In this document: one piece after another, positions 1 to 9,910 of the stretch
Layout of the letters: each line of letters starts with the position of its first letter
Numbering within the stretch: position 1 is the first letter of the stretch
From: Deltaproteobacteria bacterium RBG_13_43_22
GTDB taxonomy: Bacteria > Desulfobacterota > RBG-13-43-22
Length of the DNA: 64,000 bases
NCBI GenBank assembly: GCA_001797675.1
Contig: MGQB01000023.1
Span: 62,001-126,000 of the forward strand
Direction: 5' to 3'
Notes under the pieces: generated by a model
Databases searched by the model: none
Seen by the model: only the letters and a program-made list of their open reading frames with translations
What the model was told of the DNA's origin: nothing
Position numbers and translations under genes: made by a program

Positions 1-195
1 ATTCTGACCCAGACCGGTGGGCAGAACATTCCCCATAATGACTTCATCGACCTGCTCTTTGACCAAGTTGGCCCTGTTAAGGGCCTCATTGATGACCATG
101 GCCCCCAATTCGGTGGCCTTTAGGGCACTTAAATTCCCATTAAATGCCCCAACAGGAGTTCTTACACCGCTGACGATATAAACTTCTTCCAGCAT
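1..195 (-). CDS. Acetyl-CoA acetyltransferase (thiolase), N-terminal fragment
   Basis: The first 65 codons of a thiolase, running off the left edge of the window. The start codon is the ATG whose complement is at 193-195. The visible protein opens with the typical thiolase beginning ([16 protein letters not shown]), followed by the helix in which new subunits commit to the fold ([10 protein letters not shown]) and the [12 protein letters not shown] segment that precedes the nucleophile-cysteine region. The active-site Cys and the C-terminal half are outside the window. Thiolases of this class join or cleave acetoacetyl-CoA or longer 3-ketoacyl-CoA. Whether this one is biosynthetic or degradative cannot be told from the fragment. 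Confidence 0.9.
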   Translation of the reverse strand, partial: MLEEVYIVSGVRTPVGAFNGNLSALKATELGAMVINEALNRANLVKEQVDEVIMGNVLPTGLGQN

Positions 196-298
196 AGTCA
201 AATTCCTTTGATGGTATTAGGGGTGATCGGCAAGGACCTTCTATACGGTTCGGAGATAGGTGAGGGAAAAACAGCCATTGATGCTTTTATTTTTTCAT

Positions 299-1051
299 TT
301 AAACACGCTTCTCTTTAAGAGGAGAGGCGGCGGATGTTGCGTGAGGATCCTTGTGAAATTCTTTATCCAGGTAATCCAGGGTCTTTTCCTGATGGCGAAT
401 GATTTTTCCCGCCACCATAAAAACCACCATTTCGGACATATGAACCGCATGATCGGCAATCCGCTCCAGGTATTTGGCAACGAACATAATCTTCATGGCC
501 CGGGGGATGAGAATGGATTTTTCTCCCATCAACTTGAGAAGTTCCTCGATCACCTTTTTATACGTTTCATTGACATAGGTGTCATCGCGGCAGACTCCTA
601 AGGCCAAGTCAATGTCTTCATTGACAAAGGCTTCCAATGAGCGGTGGACCAAATCTTCGGTGGCTTCGGCCATGATAGGCAGGTGAAAGCAGACGCCGCT
701 GCGGGGTTCTTCAATCATTTCAAGGGCCCTGCTGGCGATATTTGTCGCCAAATCACCCATTCGTTCCAGGGTGGTGATGATTTTCATGGCCGTAGAAATA
801 AATCTTAAGTCCCTCCCGGCCGGCTGACGCAGGGCGATAACCCGCAGACACATTTCTTCCGTGTCCACTTCCAGTTCATTGATCTGATGGTCTGAATCAA
901 TAATAGTCTGGGCCAGATTGGGATCCCGATACATGACCGAAGTAATGGCCGAGACCACGTTATTCTCCACCATCTCCCCCATACGCAGGATCTTTTGTTT
1001 TAGCAGAATAAGTTCTTCATCATATTTGGTGTTGATGTGTGAACGTTGCAT
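299..1051 (-). CDS. phoU: PhoU-family phosphate signalling regulator
   Basis: A 250-residue, all-helical protein made of two PhoU repeats. Each repeat carries the metal-binding E-R-x-x-D motif, ERMGD at residues 96-100 and ERIAD at 196-200. PhoU couples the Pst phosphate ABC transporter to the PhoR/PhoB two-component system and represses the Pho regulon when phosphate is sufficient. Length and motif spacing match the family. The pst genes and phoB/R are not in this window; a CBS protein lies just upstream on the same strand. The last ~20 residues form a basic tail. Confidence 0.93.
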   Translation of the reverse strand: MQRSHINTKYDEELILLKQKILRMGEMVENNVVSAITSVMYRDPNLAQTIIDSDHQINELEVDTEEMCLRVIALRQPAGRDLRFISTAMKIITTLERMGDLATNIASRALEMIEEPRSGVCFHLPIMAEATEDLVHRSLEAFVNEDIDLALGVCRDDTYVNETYKKVIEELLKLMGEKSILIPRAMKIMFVAKYLERIADHAVHMSEMVVFMVAGKIIRHQEKTLDYLDKEFHKDPHATSAASPLKEKRV

Positions 1052-1147
1052 AAACCGTGTCTGGGATCCTTTCTGAAAAAAAATATCAACTTCGCCCCGT
1101 TTCTTAAACCGGAAGAGGGCTGTTTTTCGTTCTTCTGATATAAATCT

Positions 1148-1618
1148 TTACAGGATGCTTCGAGCTATCTCCCCCAAGATATCCGCACTTCGGATCATCC
1201 CGATAATTTTTCCGGTATCAACAACCGGCATCACTTCCAAATCATGGTTATCCATGATCTGGATCACTTCAAACAAATTCTGATTTGGACGGACGAAAAC
1301 TTCGTTGTGGACGATGATATCGTTGACCGTTATCAGGGATTCATCCTTACAATAATCTCTAATTTGAGTAGCCCAATCCTCTTTCTTTCCTTCCCGCATA
1401 GCTTTGTTGTAAAGATAGATTGCATATTTCAAAATATCTTTGGTCGTCAACAGACCCAGATATTCCCCTGAAGACCTCTTGACAACCAACCCAAGGTTTC
1501 CCTTTTTTTCCCGGGTTTGGCCGGTCAGGATGGCGCAGGCCTCTTTTAATGGGGTTTCCGGGGTTATGGTTTCCACATTCGGATCCATTAAATCCCAAAT
1601 TCTTTTGACCAGCGGCAT
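1148..1618 (-). CDS. Two-CBS-domain protein
   Basis: A 156-residue protein made almost wholly of a Bateman module: two CBS motifs at about residues 8-70 (DPNVETITPETPLKEAC...) and 95-156 (VNDIIVHNEVFVRPNQNLFEV...MIRSADILGEI). Such modules bind adenosine nucleotides and usually sense energy charge for a partner protein. There is no catalytic domain. It sits 97 bp upstream of phoU on the same strand, so the two may be co-transcribed. The partner is unknown. Confidence 0.85.
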   Translation of the reverse strand: MPLVKRIWDLMDPNVETITPETPLKEACAILTGQTREKKGNLGLVVKRSSGEYLGLLTTKDILKYAIYLYNKAMREGKKEDWATQIRDYCKDESLITVNDIIVHNEVFVRPNQNLFEVIQIMDNHDLEVMPVVDTGKIIGMIRSADILGEIARSIL

Positions 1619-1765
1619 ATCAGGTACCTCTCAAAAGGGTCGAACGGGTTCCGGCAACAGAGGGAACCCCAGAACCTGGTTAAAGGCAAAATAAGTAAAT
1701 CGACTAAAGTTAAAGTTCTTTCAAACTTTCGGGCTCTTATATTCTCTTATACCCATAAAAAGTCC

Positions 1766-1796
1766 TTGTCAAGTTAAGGGTTATCTATGGTATAAT
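1766..1796 (+). promoter_or_regulatory. Candidate sigma-70 promoter for the M16 peptidase gene
   Basis: A perfect TATAAT -10 box lies at 1791-1796, 35 bp before the ATG at 1831. A TTGTCA -35-like box at 1766-1771 gives a 19-bp spacer; a weaker shifted -35 would give 17 bp. The call rests mainly on the -10 box and its position. Confidence 0.5.
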
Positions 1797-1830
1797 TTAA
1801 AAAAAATAAGTTGTCAAGCAAGGGTATGGA

Positions 1831-3177
1831 ATGAATAAAATTATTTTTATAACCTTAACCGTCTCCCTGGTTTTTTTATTTTGGGGATTTCTGCCTCGAC
1901 TTCAGGCCGAAGCACTCGAACCAGTGTCCGAAATCCAATTATCCAACGGATTACAGGTTCTTTTAATACCCAACCCCAAAGCCCCTGTGGTTACCGTCCA
2001 GGTCTGGTATAAAGTGGGGTCGGTTAATGAATCTTATGGTCAATCGGGACTGGCTCACCTTACCGAGCATCTGATGTTCCGCGGTACGAAAAAATACGGT
2101 CCCAAGCAATTCTCACGTATTATTCAAAAAAATGGCGGGCAGGATAATGCTTTTACCGGCCGGGATTATACGGCCTATTTTGAAAATCTGGCTTCAGACC
2201 GCCTGGCTATCGCCCTGGGTATGGAATCCGACCGTATGACCGGTTTAACAGTAGATGGAGAAAAATTTTTAACCGAAAGAATGGTTGTTCAGGAGGAACG
2301 CCGGTTAAGAATCAAAGATGATCCCTCGGCCTCCTTATTTGAAGAAGTTATTGATACGGCATTTAAGTCTCATCCCTACAAAAGACCCATCACCGGCTGG
2401 ATGGAAGATCTGGAAAGCCTCACCCATTCGGATTTCCTTTCTTTCTACCGGACTTATTATCAGCCGACCAATGCTACCCTGGTTGTGGCCGGTGATTTCG
2501 ATAAAGATATCCTTCACACCATGATTGAAAAAACTTTTGGCCGGGTTCCCAAAAATCCCGTTCCTCGGTCGAGAAGGATTAAAGAGCCGCCGCAGGAGGT
2601 TGATAAACGAGTGGTCCTTCGGCGGGAAGCCCAGTTGCCTTATGTGCTTTTCGCTTATCATGTCCCATCGTTCCCTCATCCCGATTCTTTCCCATTAGAG
2701 GTCATGTCACAAATACTGTCTGGAGGGAAAAGTTCCCGGATGCATCAAAAGATGGTCTATCGGGAACAGATGGCTTTGGAGGCTGGTGCGGACTATTCGT
2801 TTTCTTCCAAGGACCCTTTTCTCTTTTTCTTTTATGCCCAGGCCTTGCCCGGCCACACCCCGGAACTGATAGAAGAAAGGCTCTTTCAAGAAATAGAGGC
2901 CTGGGAAAGACTTCCCCCGACCCAAGAAGAAATTCAAAGGGCAAAAAATCAGATTGAAGCAGCCTTTATCTTTGCCCAGGATTCTATCTTTTATCAAGCC
3001 AACCTCCTGGGTCGGTATCAAACTCTCGGAAACTGGAAAGACCTGAATAAATTTCTGCCGGGGATTCGGGCTGTTCAACCATCGGATCTCATGCGGGTCT
3101 ACCACACCTATTTCAAGGGCAGGAATAAAACAATAGGGGTATTAATACCTACGGAAAAAAAAGGGAATAGGCAATAG
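1831..3177 (+). CDS. M16-family zinc peptidase, secreted, catalytic subunit
   Basis: A 448-residue insulinase/PqqL-like peptidase. A Sec-type signal (basic start, hydrophobic stretch 5-20, cleavage probably near AEA at 26-28) places it in the periplasm. The inverted zinc motif HxxEH is intact at residues 76-80 (HLTEH), and the third ligand Glu lies about 75 residues later in the VVQEERR segment near 155. The inactive-half domain follows. Family members degrade small peptides and misfolded fragments. The next gene encodes a second M16 protein without the zinc motif, the usual arrangement for a two-subunit M16B enzyme. The last codons (NRQ-stop) lie in the left arm of an intergenic fold-back. 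Confidence 0.92.
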   Translation: MNKIIFITLTVSLVFLFWGFLPRLQAEALEPVSEIQLSNGLQVLLIPNPKAPVVTVQVWYKVGSVNESYGQSGLAHLTEHLMFRGTKKYGPKQFSRIIQKNGGQDNAFTGRDYTAYFENLASDRLAIALGMESDRMTGLTVDGEKFLTERMVVQEERRLRIKDDPSASLFEEVIDTAFKSHPYKRPITGWMEDLESLTHSDFLSFYRTYYQPTNATLVVAGDFDKDILHTMIEKTFGRVPKNPVPRSRRIKEPPQEVDKRVVLRREAQLPYVLFAYHVPSFPHPDSFPLEVMSQILSGGKSSRMHQKMVYREQMALEAGADYSFSSKDPFLFFFYAQALPGHTPELIEERLFQEIEAWERLPPTQEEIQRAKNQIEAAFIFAQDSIFYQANLLGRYQTLGNWKDLNKFLPGIRAVQPSDLMRVYHTYFKGRNKTIGVLIPTEKKGNRQ

Positions 3178-3264
3178 GCAAAGGGATAATCGATAAGGCC
3201 AACTTTGAACGGAATAGCCTGATACCTCGTGCCCATCGGCGCTTGATTATAACCTATTGCCTAT
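3167..3264. repeat. Intergenic fold-back built from ATAGGCAATAGG words
   Basis: A 12-bp arm ATAGGCAATAGG at 3167-3178 is matched perfectly in inverted orientation by CCTATTGCCTAT at 3253-3264. The left arm covers the stop codon of the preceding gene. It belongs to a set of similar word-based fold-backs seen elsewhere in this window. Confidence 0.6.
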
Positions 3265-3305
3265 GGCCTCTCGTCATAGCCTGATTTAATAAGAAAGATT
3301 TAACG

Positions 3306-4652
3306 ATGTTACAAAAGGTCTTATTTATAATGCTAACCCTGATAACCGGTGCCGGGGCCATTGCTCCTGTATCCTCGACTTGAGCCGGCTCTTTGGCTAG
3401 AAAAACCACCCTTCCCAATGGATTGACCCTCATTGTTTCAGAACGGAACCAGCTCCCGACCATTCATCTTCAAGTTTTGATCCGGGCCGGGTCTTCCTTA
3501 GATCCCCCACAACACCTGGGACTGGCCAACCTGACTGCTGAATTACTGCCCCAGGGCACCCCAAAAAAGAATGCCACAGAAATAAGCCGGGAGATCGAAT
3601 CGGTCGGCGGCTCCCTATCCGCTTCCGGTGAACCGGATTATGCCTACTTAACTTTATCCATTCTAAAAAAAGACCTGTCTCTTGGGCTTTCCATCCTATC
3701 GGACATCCTTCTTAATCCCCTTTTTACACCCCAGGAGGTAGAACGTAAAGTTTCCGAGTTGAAAGCCCGTTTAAAGCGGATGGACGAAGAGCCCAGGCAG
3801 GTAGCTCAAAAAAGTTTTTCCCAAAATTTATTTGGAACTCATCCTTATGCTTATCCATCAGAGGGTTCCCCGGCCGCCCTTTCTTCCATAACCCGGGAAG
3901 ACATTACCCATTTTTACCAGGCCTATTATCGGCCCAATAATGCCAGTATCATCATGGTAGGCCAAATATTCCTGGAAGAAGCGGTCCAACAGCTTGAACC
4001 ACTTTTCAAGGAATGGCAATCGGCCCCTATCGACCGCCCGGCCTTGTCCCAACCACCCCTATTAACCGGTCAGGTCATCGAAAAGATCGATCGGCCTATC
4101 ACCCAGGCCAACATTATTTGGGGACACCTGGGGATTGCCCGATCCAATCCGGACTTTTATGCCCTGGAGGTCATGAATTATATTCTGGGGGGAGGAGGTT
4201 TTGTTTCCCGTCTGGTGGATAATATTCGGGACAATTTGGGCTTGACTTATGGGATCAACAGCTTTTTTGATGCCCGGGAATACCCCGGCTCCTTTCGAAT
4301 TGCGGTGGAAACCAAGAATCAGAATGCCAACCGAACGGTTGCCGAGTTGAAAAAAGAATTAAAACAAATGCTCGAGAAGGGGGTCGCTCCGACAGAACTA
4401 TCCGAGGCCAAGGCCTATCTGACCGGAAGTTTCCCCCTTCGTATGGATACCAATGGCAAGATGGTGCGGTTACTGGCCGCCATAGAATTGTACGGGCTGG
4501 GTTTGGATTTCCCGGAAAGATACCCAAAGCTCATTAAGCAGTTGACCGCTAAAGATATTCTGCGGGTGGCTCGAACCTATCTTAACCCTGAAAATTTCCT
4601 CCTGGTGGTGGTAGGAAATCAAAAAGAGATTCAGTTAAGAGAAAAGTGGTAG
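3306..4652 (+). pseudogene. M16-family peptidase-like protein, non-catalytic subunit, with in-frame TGA at codon 26
   Basis: From the ATG at 3306 the frame encodes a clear Sec signal (MLQKVLFIMLTLITGAGAIA), reaches TGA at 3381-3383, and then continues in the same frame through a complete M16 protein to 4652. After the TGA the first possible start is the TTG at 3393, which gives 419 residues without a signal. The zinc motif HxxEH is replaced by LTAEL near the N-terminus, so this half is expected to be non-catalytic and to pair with the upstream M16 gene. The R/Y-containing substrate motif region (GGGGFVSRLVDNIRDNLGLTYG) is kept. The TGA may be a nonsense mutation or sequence error, a recoded codon, or evidence of a cytoplasmic product from TTG. 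The body of the gene looks intact. Confidence 0.8.
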
Positions 4653-4704
4653 TAAACCGGCCTGAAGGCTAACTGCCCCCGGATGGCCCTCTAATAGCAG
4701 CCCG

Positions 4705-5724
4705 TCAAAACAAGGCCCGAACGAATTCGTCGGGATTAAAGGGCTGCAAATCATCCGCCTTTTCACCGATGCCGATATATTCAATCGGGATCTTCAGTTC
4801 ATTGCAGATGCCGACGATGATCCCGCCCTTGGCTGTCCCGTCCAGTTTGGTTAATATGATCCCGTTGATCTCCATGGCCTCATGAAAGATGCGGGCTTGG
4901 GAGATGGCATTCTGACCCATGGTGGCATCCAGAATCAATAAGGTTTTATGAGGACCATCGGGGATCTCTTTCTGGATGACCCGGCGGATTTTTTTCAGCT
5001 CCTCCATCAGGTTAACCCGGGTATGAAGCCTTCCGGCCGTATCAATCAGAACGATATCCATCTCCCTGGCCTTGGCAGCCTTGACGGCGTCAAAGACCAC
5101 GGCCGATGGATCGGAAACTTCTTTTTGCCTTATGATCTCGGCTCCGGAGCGCTCGGCCCATATTTCCAATTGTTCGCCGGCCGCTGCCCGGAAGGTATCT
5201 CCAGCCACCATCAAGACCTTTTTCCCTTCCCTTTGAAATCGCCCGGCCAGCTTTCCAATGGTCGTGGTTTTTCCTACCCCGTTGACTCCGATGACCAGAA
5301 TAATAAAAGGTTTTTGAGAAAAGTCGATGAGTTTTCCGGGCACGTCCAGAAAGCGGTGAATCTCCTGCTGCAGGAACTCTTTAAGCCGTTCCGGATTATC
5401 CAGTTCTTTTCTTTTAACCTTCTGCTGGACCGAATCGATCAGCGCCTGGGTGGTCATAACGCCCAGGTCCGAGGTGATCAATATTTCTTCCAATTCTTCC
5501 AACAGGTCTTCATCGATCTCCTTTTTGCCCAGGACCAGACGATCCAACCGGGTGATCAGGGTTTCCCGGGTCTTGGCCAATCGTTCCTTGAGACGGAAGA
5601 AAAACCCCTTTTTATTCCCATTCAACTCTTCTGAATCCAAAAGTACTTCCTTTTCTTCAATAACCGTTTCAGACTGATGATCATCATCTTCTGATCCTTT
5701 TGGACTAAACCATTTCAACTTCAT
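4705..5724 (-). CDS. ftsY: Signal recognition particle receptor FtsY
   Basis: A 339-residue SRP GTPase that docks SRP-ribosome complexes at the inner membrane. It has a short acidic A region (residues ~11-40), the helical N domain (~45-125) and the G domain: P-loop GVNGVGKTT at 146-154, the DTFRAAAGEQL segment at 176-186, DTAGR at 228-232 and TKLDG near 293. It is the third gene of a minus-strand string smc, PilZ, ftsY. A short A domain is common outside the enterics. No anomalies seen. Confidence 0.97.
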   Translation of the reverse strand: MKLKWFSPKGSEDDDHQSETVIEEKEVLLDSEELNGNKKGFFFRLKERLAKTRETLITRLDRLVLGKKEIDEDLLEELEEILITSDLGVMTTQALIDSVQQKVKRKELDNPERLKEFLQQEIHRFLDVPGKLIDFSQKPFIILVIGVNGVGKTTTIGKLAGRFQREGKKVLMVAGDTFRAAAGEQLEIWAERSGAEIIRQKEVSDPSAVVFDAVKAAKAREMDIVLIDTAGRLHTRVNLMEELKKIRRVIQKEIPDGPHKTLLILDATMGQNAISQARIFHEAMEINGIILTKLDGTAKGGIIVGICNELKIPIEYIGIGEKADDLQPFNPDEFVRALF

Positions 5725-5818
5725 GGGCGCCTTTATTCCTTTTTAATTATTTTATTTCAGGAAAGAAAACTTGGGCAAGAGTATAATAGATTCTTTTCTG
5801 ACTGAGAAGAAAAAAATA

Positions 5819-6172
5819 TTATTTATTCAGTTGTTTTCCAATAAAAACGCCAAGTTCTTCAAAAAAACGGGTATTTAAATCGGCAAAAAAAAGTCTGGTT
5901 TCGTAAATGATATTCTTTACTATCTCCTTGGAATCTACAACCGTCCCCAGAACATCTATCTGCTGGGGGACAAAAGGAAATTTTATGGTGAGGGCCAGTT
6001 GGGTACCGGGAGCAAATTTCTTATTGGTCGTTAGAAGCAATCCCCCCTGGCTGACATTTTTGGTTTGGCTGAGATCATAATCTTTGGGGATATGTTTAAT
6101 GCGATAACTGATTACAAAATTAGCCTGAAGTCTCGGGTACCTTCTTTTTTCTCGGCCAAGATATTTTTCCAC
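5819..6172 (-). CDS. PilZ-domain protein (probable c-di-GMP effector)
   Basis: I place the start at the GTG complement at 6170-6172 because AGGAGGG stands four bases upstream. The longer frame to 6250 would need a TTG without a ribosome-binding site. The 117-residue product is essentially one PilZ domain: a basic R-x-x-x-R region (KRRYPRLQ) at its start and the second signature as NVSQGG further on, which together bind c-di-GMP. It is encoded between smc and ftsY, probably in one transcript. Since a GEMM riboswitch controls the minor pilins in this window, c-di-GMP signalling is likely in this organism. The target is unknown. Confidence 0.78.
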   Translation of the reverse strand: MEKYLGREKRRYPRLQANFVISYRIKHIPKDYDLSQTKNVSQGGLLLTTNKKFAPGTQLALTIKFPFVPQQIDVLGTVVDSKEIVKNIIYETRLFFADLNTRFFEELGVFIGKQLNK

Positions 6173-6337
6173 TTGACCCTCCTGTTTCCTTAATAAATCT
6201 CTTAACCCCGACAAGTAAATTTTAAAAAAATTCCCGGGATCGGTTATCAAAAAGGAGGCGATACGGCCGGCTTACGAATTTCATTCCCTTTTTTTCCCCA
6301 GAGAACACTTATTAACGAACGTTTTTTATTAATCCCC

Positions 6338-9300
6338 TTACTGAATGGTGTCCAGTCTGACTGATACCAGTTTGGATATCCCCGGTTGTTCCATAGTCAC
6401 CCCGTAGAGGGTGTCGGCCATTTCCATAATCCGTCGGTTGTGGGTGATCAGGATGATCTGAGAATCCCGAACGATACTCTGAACCAGACTTTTGAACCGT
6501 TCCACGTTGGCCTCATCCAAAAAGGCGTCGATTTCGTCTAAGAGGCAGAAAGGACTGGGCTTAACCAAGTAGGTCGAAAATAAAAGAGCCAAAGCCGTAA
6601 GGGCCTTTTCCCCCCCGGAAAGGAGAGTCATGTTGGTTAGCCGTTTACCCGGAGGATGAACCATGATATCCACCCCGGATTCCAGGGGATCATCTTCATC
6701 GGTCAGGGACAATTTGGCTGTACCGCCTCCGAACAAAACCGGGAAGACTTCGTTCATCTTCTCTTGGATAACCTTAAAGGTGGATAAAAAAAGTTCCTTG
6801 GAGGTGAGATTTATTTTTTGGATAGCCCTTTTTAGGGAATCCATGGATTTGAGCAGATCTTCTTCCTGGGTATGGTAAAAGTCATACCGGTCCTTAAAGG
6901 CATTGTATTCCTCCAGGGCGGTTAGATTGACTTCCCCTATTTGTTCCAATTTTTCCCTGAATTCTCTGCGTTTCTCCTTAAGGGCCTCCAGGTCTTCATC
7001 ACCCTTTAAATAAGTTGAAACCACTTCCTCCATGGGAAGACCTGATTGATCCAAGGTTTGTTCTTTTAAATGATCAATTTTCATGACCATCTGGGCCAAT
7101 TCAATTCGAAGATCGTTTTCCTTCCGCTCGGCATCGTTCAAGATCGCTCGGGTTTCCTTTAAAATCGCTTCCCAGTCTTCCTTCTGTTTGATCATCTTTT
7201 CCCAGGTTTGATTGGTGGCCAGTATCCGCTTTTCCAGGTTATCGACCGCGATCTGTAATTCCTTAATCGTCGCCTCTCCCGAAGCGGTTTTTGCAATCAA
7301 TCCGGCTTGAATCTGACTTCCGGTATCGATCTTATCCAGGAGCTTTCTTTTTCTGGTTTGTTTTTCCTCCAGGGCTTCTTTCAATCGGGCCCACTCCTTG
7401 CCGATATGTTCTCCCTTTTCCTTTAAGACGGATAACTGGGTATAGACCATAGTCAGGGCCTGTCTTTCCTGGTCCAGGTTGGCTTCCAGGATTTTTATTT
7501 CCCCTTCCTGGTCGTGGATGTCTTTTCTTAGCCCTTCTATTTCCCGGTTTAAGGTTTTTTCTTGTACGGAAAGGGCCTGTTCCTCAGAGGCCCGATCTTC
7601 CTCCTGGGTTCGATATTCTTCCTCTTCCATGGTGAGCAGCTGCAGCCTGCGCTGGATGGGTTTGGTTTCTTCTTGATAACCGATAAGGCATTTCTCGAGT
7701 TCTAGGATATTTGCTTCTTCTTCCCGCCTCCCTTCCTCAAGGGTCTTGAGTTGAATAATTTGATTATCAAGATCTTTTTCTAACTCCCCGATGCTATCTT
7801 TTTTCCGGTCGATCTTTTCCTGCCATTCCCGTACGTTAAGCTCCAGCTTGTGAATAAGGTTTTTCTGGAAAAGGACACCGCTTTCAGGGCCTCTGGGACT
7901 TCCCCCGGCGATGATTCCCCTCGAATCGATCAGGTCTCCTTCCAGGGTAACCACACAGACTCGACCGGGGTTGTTTTTCCAGACTTCTAATCCCTGGGCC
8001 AAGTCCGGAACCAGGACAAAATTCCCCAACAAGGCCTCCAACCAAGGCCGGAATTCCTCTTGCACGGTCATTTTGGATAATAAAGGAACCAATCCTTCTT
8101 CTTCCAACTGTTTGGAATTTAATCCTTCCAATGGTAAAGGAGAGTTTACTGGTAGAAACGTTGCTTTACCTTGTCCTTGCTCTTTCAAATAGTTGATCCC
8201 TTTAACAGCCCAAATCGGGTCTTGGATCATCAGGGCCTGCAAGGTCTCCCCCAGGGCGGTTTCTACCGCTGTTTCATACCCAGGTTCGGTTTCCAGCCCT
8301 TCAACCAATACCTGGCGGAAAATCGGAGACTCCCTAACCTCTGTAGACCAATCGGTCTGGAGCAGAACCCGAACGCCGTTTTGATAACTTTGAAAATTTT
8401 CCCGGATCCCGTGCAGGTTTTTGATCTGGGCTTGGTCCTGTTTCCAGGCCTGTTCCAAATCGCGCAGTTCACCCTCCAGTTTTTTTTGGGTCTTTTCACC
8501 CTCGACCTTTTGTTGTTGGGTCTGTGATATTTTTTCTTTGGCCTGTCTTAAGGCATCCCTTTCTATGGATAGCCGGGTTTCTATCTCTTGAACCGAGCAA
8601 TTTAAAAAATCCAAACGGGCCGTTAATTGAGCCTTCTCCTCGCCTTGACGTATAATTCGCCGCTGCCGATCTTCCTGCAGTTTTATCAAACCGGCCTGCA
8701 TATTCCTTACCCGGCTCAGTTCGGTCAATTTGGTAACCAGGAAATCTTTGGTTTGTTCTCCTTGTTCTTGACCTCGGATCAATTCTTTTTTGGCTTCGGC
8801 CTGTGCTTGTTCTTTTTCAAGTACCCGCTCTTCTTCCTTGGTTAATGTCCGGGTAAAGGAATTGACCTCTTCTGACAGGGACTTTTCACGGGTTTCATTT
8901 TCAATGAGCCAATCTTCTATCTCTTTCACTTCCCTTTGAATTTCAAGGGCCTCCAATTCAAGGCTTTCCAGTTCCTTTTGGTATTGCTGTCCCAAGTTCT
9001 CCTGTCTTTCCAGATCGGCTTTTTGCCGATAAAATTGCTCCTGTTTTTCTTTTAACTGTTTTTCAAGCCCCAAAAGCTCGGTTTGGAGTTGTTCCAGAGA
9101 GGTTTCGTGAGCCTGGCATTCATCTCTAAGCTCACCGGTCCGATCCTGCTGCCGAGATAGTTCTTCTTCCTTCAACCCCTTCCCTTCCAACAGCCATTGA
9201 TATTCCTTGGCTAAAAGGATCAATTCGACCTCTTTGGATTGTTTCCGGATCTCTTTAAATCGTTCGGCCTTTTTAGCCTGACGGTACAGGGAATTCACTT

Positions 9301-9910
9301 GCCTCTTAATCTCGGCGATAACATCCCCGACCCGTAAGAGATTCTGCTGGGTCAATTCCAGTTTCCGCAGGGTCTCATTTTTTTTGCTCTTATACTTGGA
9401 AATACCGGCGGCTTCTTCAATCCAGTGTCGGCGATCTTCGGGCTTGGAATCGATAATGGCCCCTACCCTGCCTTGTTCGATAACCGAATAGGCCCTGCTA
9501 CCCACTCCGGTATCCATAAATAAGTGGCTGATATCTTTCAACCGGCAAGGTTTATGATTAATGGCGTATTCGCTTTCTCCATCCCGAAATAAACGGCGGG
9601 TGATCACCACCTCGCTGTAATCGGCATATTCCTGGGGGATAGAACCATTGTCATTGTCCAAGACCAAGGATACTTCGGCCATGCCCACGGACGATTTACC
9701 GTTGGATCCGGCAAAGATCACGTCTTCCATGCCCTTGCCGCGGAGCTGCTTGGGACTTTGCTCGCCCATGACCCATTTGATGGCATCCATGATATTACTT
9801 TTTCCACATCCGTTGGGGCCCACTACGCCGCTGATCCCTTTGGGAAAAGAAACCACCGTCTTTTCTGAAAACGATTTAAACCCGTTAAGTTCCAATCTTT
9901 TAAGTTTCAC
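6338..9910 (-). CDS. smc: Chromosome partition protein SMC
   Basis: A 1190-residue SMC ATPase. The N-terminal head has the P-loop GPNGCGKS at 31-38. Long coiled coils run from about 170-500 and 680-1030, separated by the hinge (about 510-660, with the conserved GGSPRGPESG region at its end). The C-terminal head has the ABC signature LSGGEKALTALAL and Walker B LLDEIDAFLD. SMC with ScpAB forms condensin, which compacts and separates chromosomes; scpA/B are not here. Full length, no breaks. Confidence 0.98.
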   Translation of the reverse strand: MKLKRLELNGFKSFSEKTVVSFPKGISGVVGPNGCGKSNIMDAIKWVMGEQSPKQLRGKGMEDVIFAGSNGKSSVGMAEVSLVLDNDNGSIPQEYADYSEVVITRRLFRDGESEYAINHKPCRLKDISHLFMDTGVGSRAYSVIEQGRVGAIIDSKPEDRRHWIEEAAGISKYKSKKNETLRKLELTQQNLLRVGDVIAEIKRQVNSLYRQAKKAERFKEIRKQSKEVELILLAKEYQWLLEGKGLKEEELSRQQDRTGELRDECQAHETSLEQLQTELLGLEKQLKEKQEQFYRQKADLERQENLGQQYQKELESLELEALEIQREVKEIEDWLIENETREKSLSEEVNSFTRTLTKEEERVLEKEQAQAEAKKELIRGQEQGEQTKDFLVTKLTELSRVRNMQAGLIKLQEDRQRRIIRQGEEKAQLTARLDFLNCSVQEIETRLSIERDALRQAKEKISQTQQQKVEGEKTQKKLEGELRDLEQAWKQDQAQIKNLHGIRENFQSYQNGVRVLLQTDWSTEVRESPIFRQVLVEGLETEPGYETAVETALGETLQALMIQDPIWAVKGINYLKEQGQGKATFLPVNSPLPLEGLNSKQLEEEGLVPLLSKMTVQEEFRPWLEALLGNFVLVPDLAQGLEVWKNNPGRVCVVTLEGDLIDSRGIIAGGSPRGPESGVLFQKNLIHKLELNVREWQEKIDRKKDSIGELEKDLDNQIIQLKTLEEGRREEEANILELEKCLIGYQEETKPIQRRLQLLTMEEEEYRTQEEDRASEEQALSVQEKTLNREIEGLRKDIHDQEGEIKILEANLDQERQALTMVYTQLSVLKEKGEHIGKEWARLKEALEEKQTRKRKLLDKIDTGSQIQAGLIAKTASGEATIKELQIAVDNLEKRILATNQTWEKMIKQKEDWEAILKETRAILNDAERKENDLRIELAQMVMKIDHLKEQTLDQSGLPMEEVVSTYLKGDEDLEALKEKRREFREKLEQIGEVNLTALEEYNAFKDRYDFYHTQEEDLLKSMDSLKRAIQKINLTSKELFLSTFKVIQEKMNEVFPVLFGGGTAKLSLTDEDDPLESGVDIMVHPPGKRLTNMTLLSGGEKALTALALLFSTYLVKPSPFCLLDEIDAFLDEANVERFKSLVQSIVRDSQIILITHNRRIMEMADTLYGVTMEQPGISKLVSVRLDTIQ

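Noticed and set aside
3378-3410. Selenocysteine insertion element after the TGA in the M16 gene
   Set aside because: Only a 4-bp stem can be drawn; no bulged SECIS-like hairpin of the bacterial type is visible.
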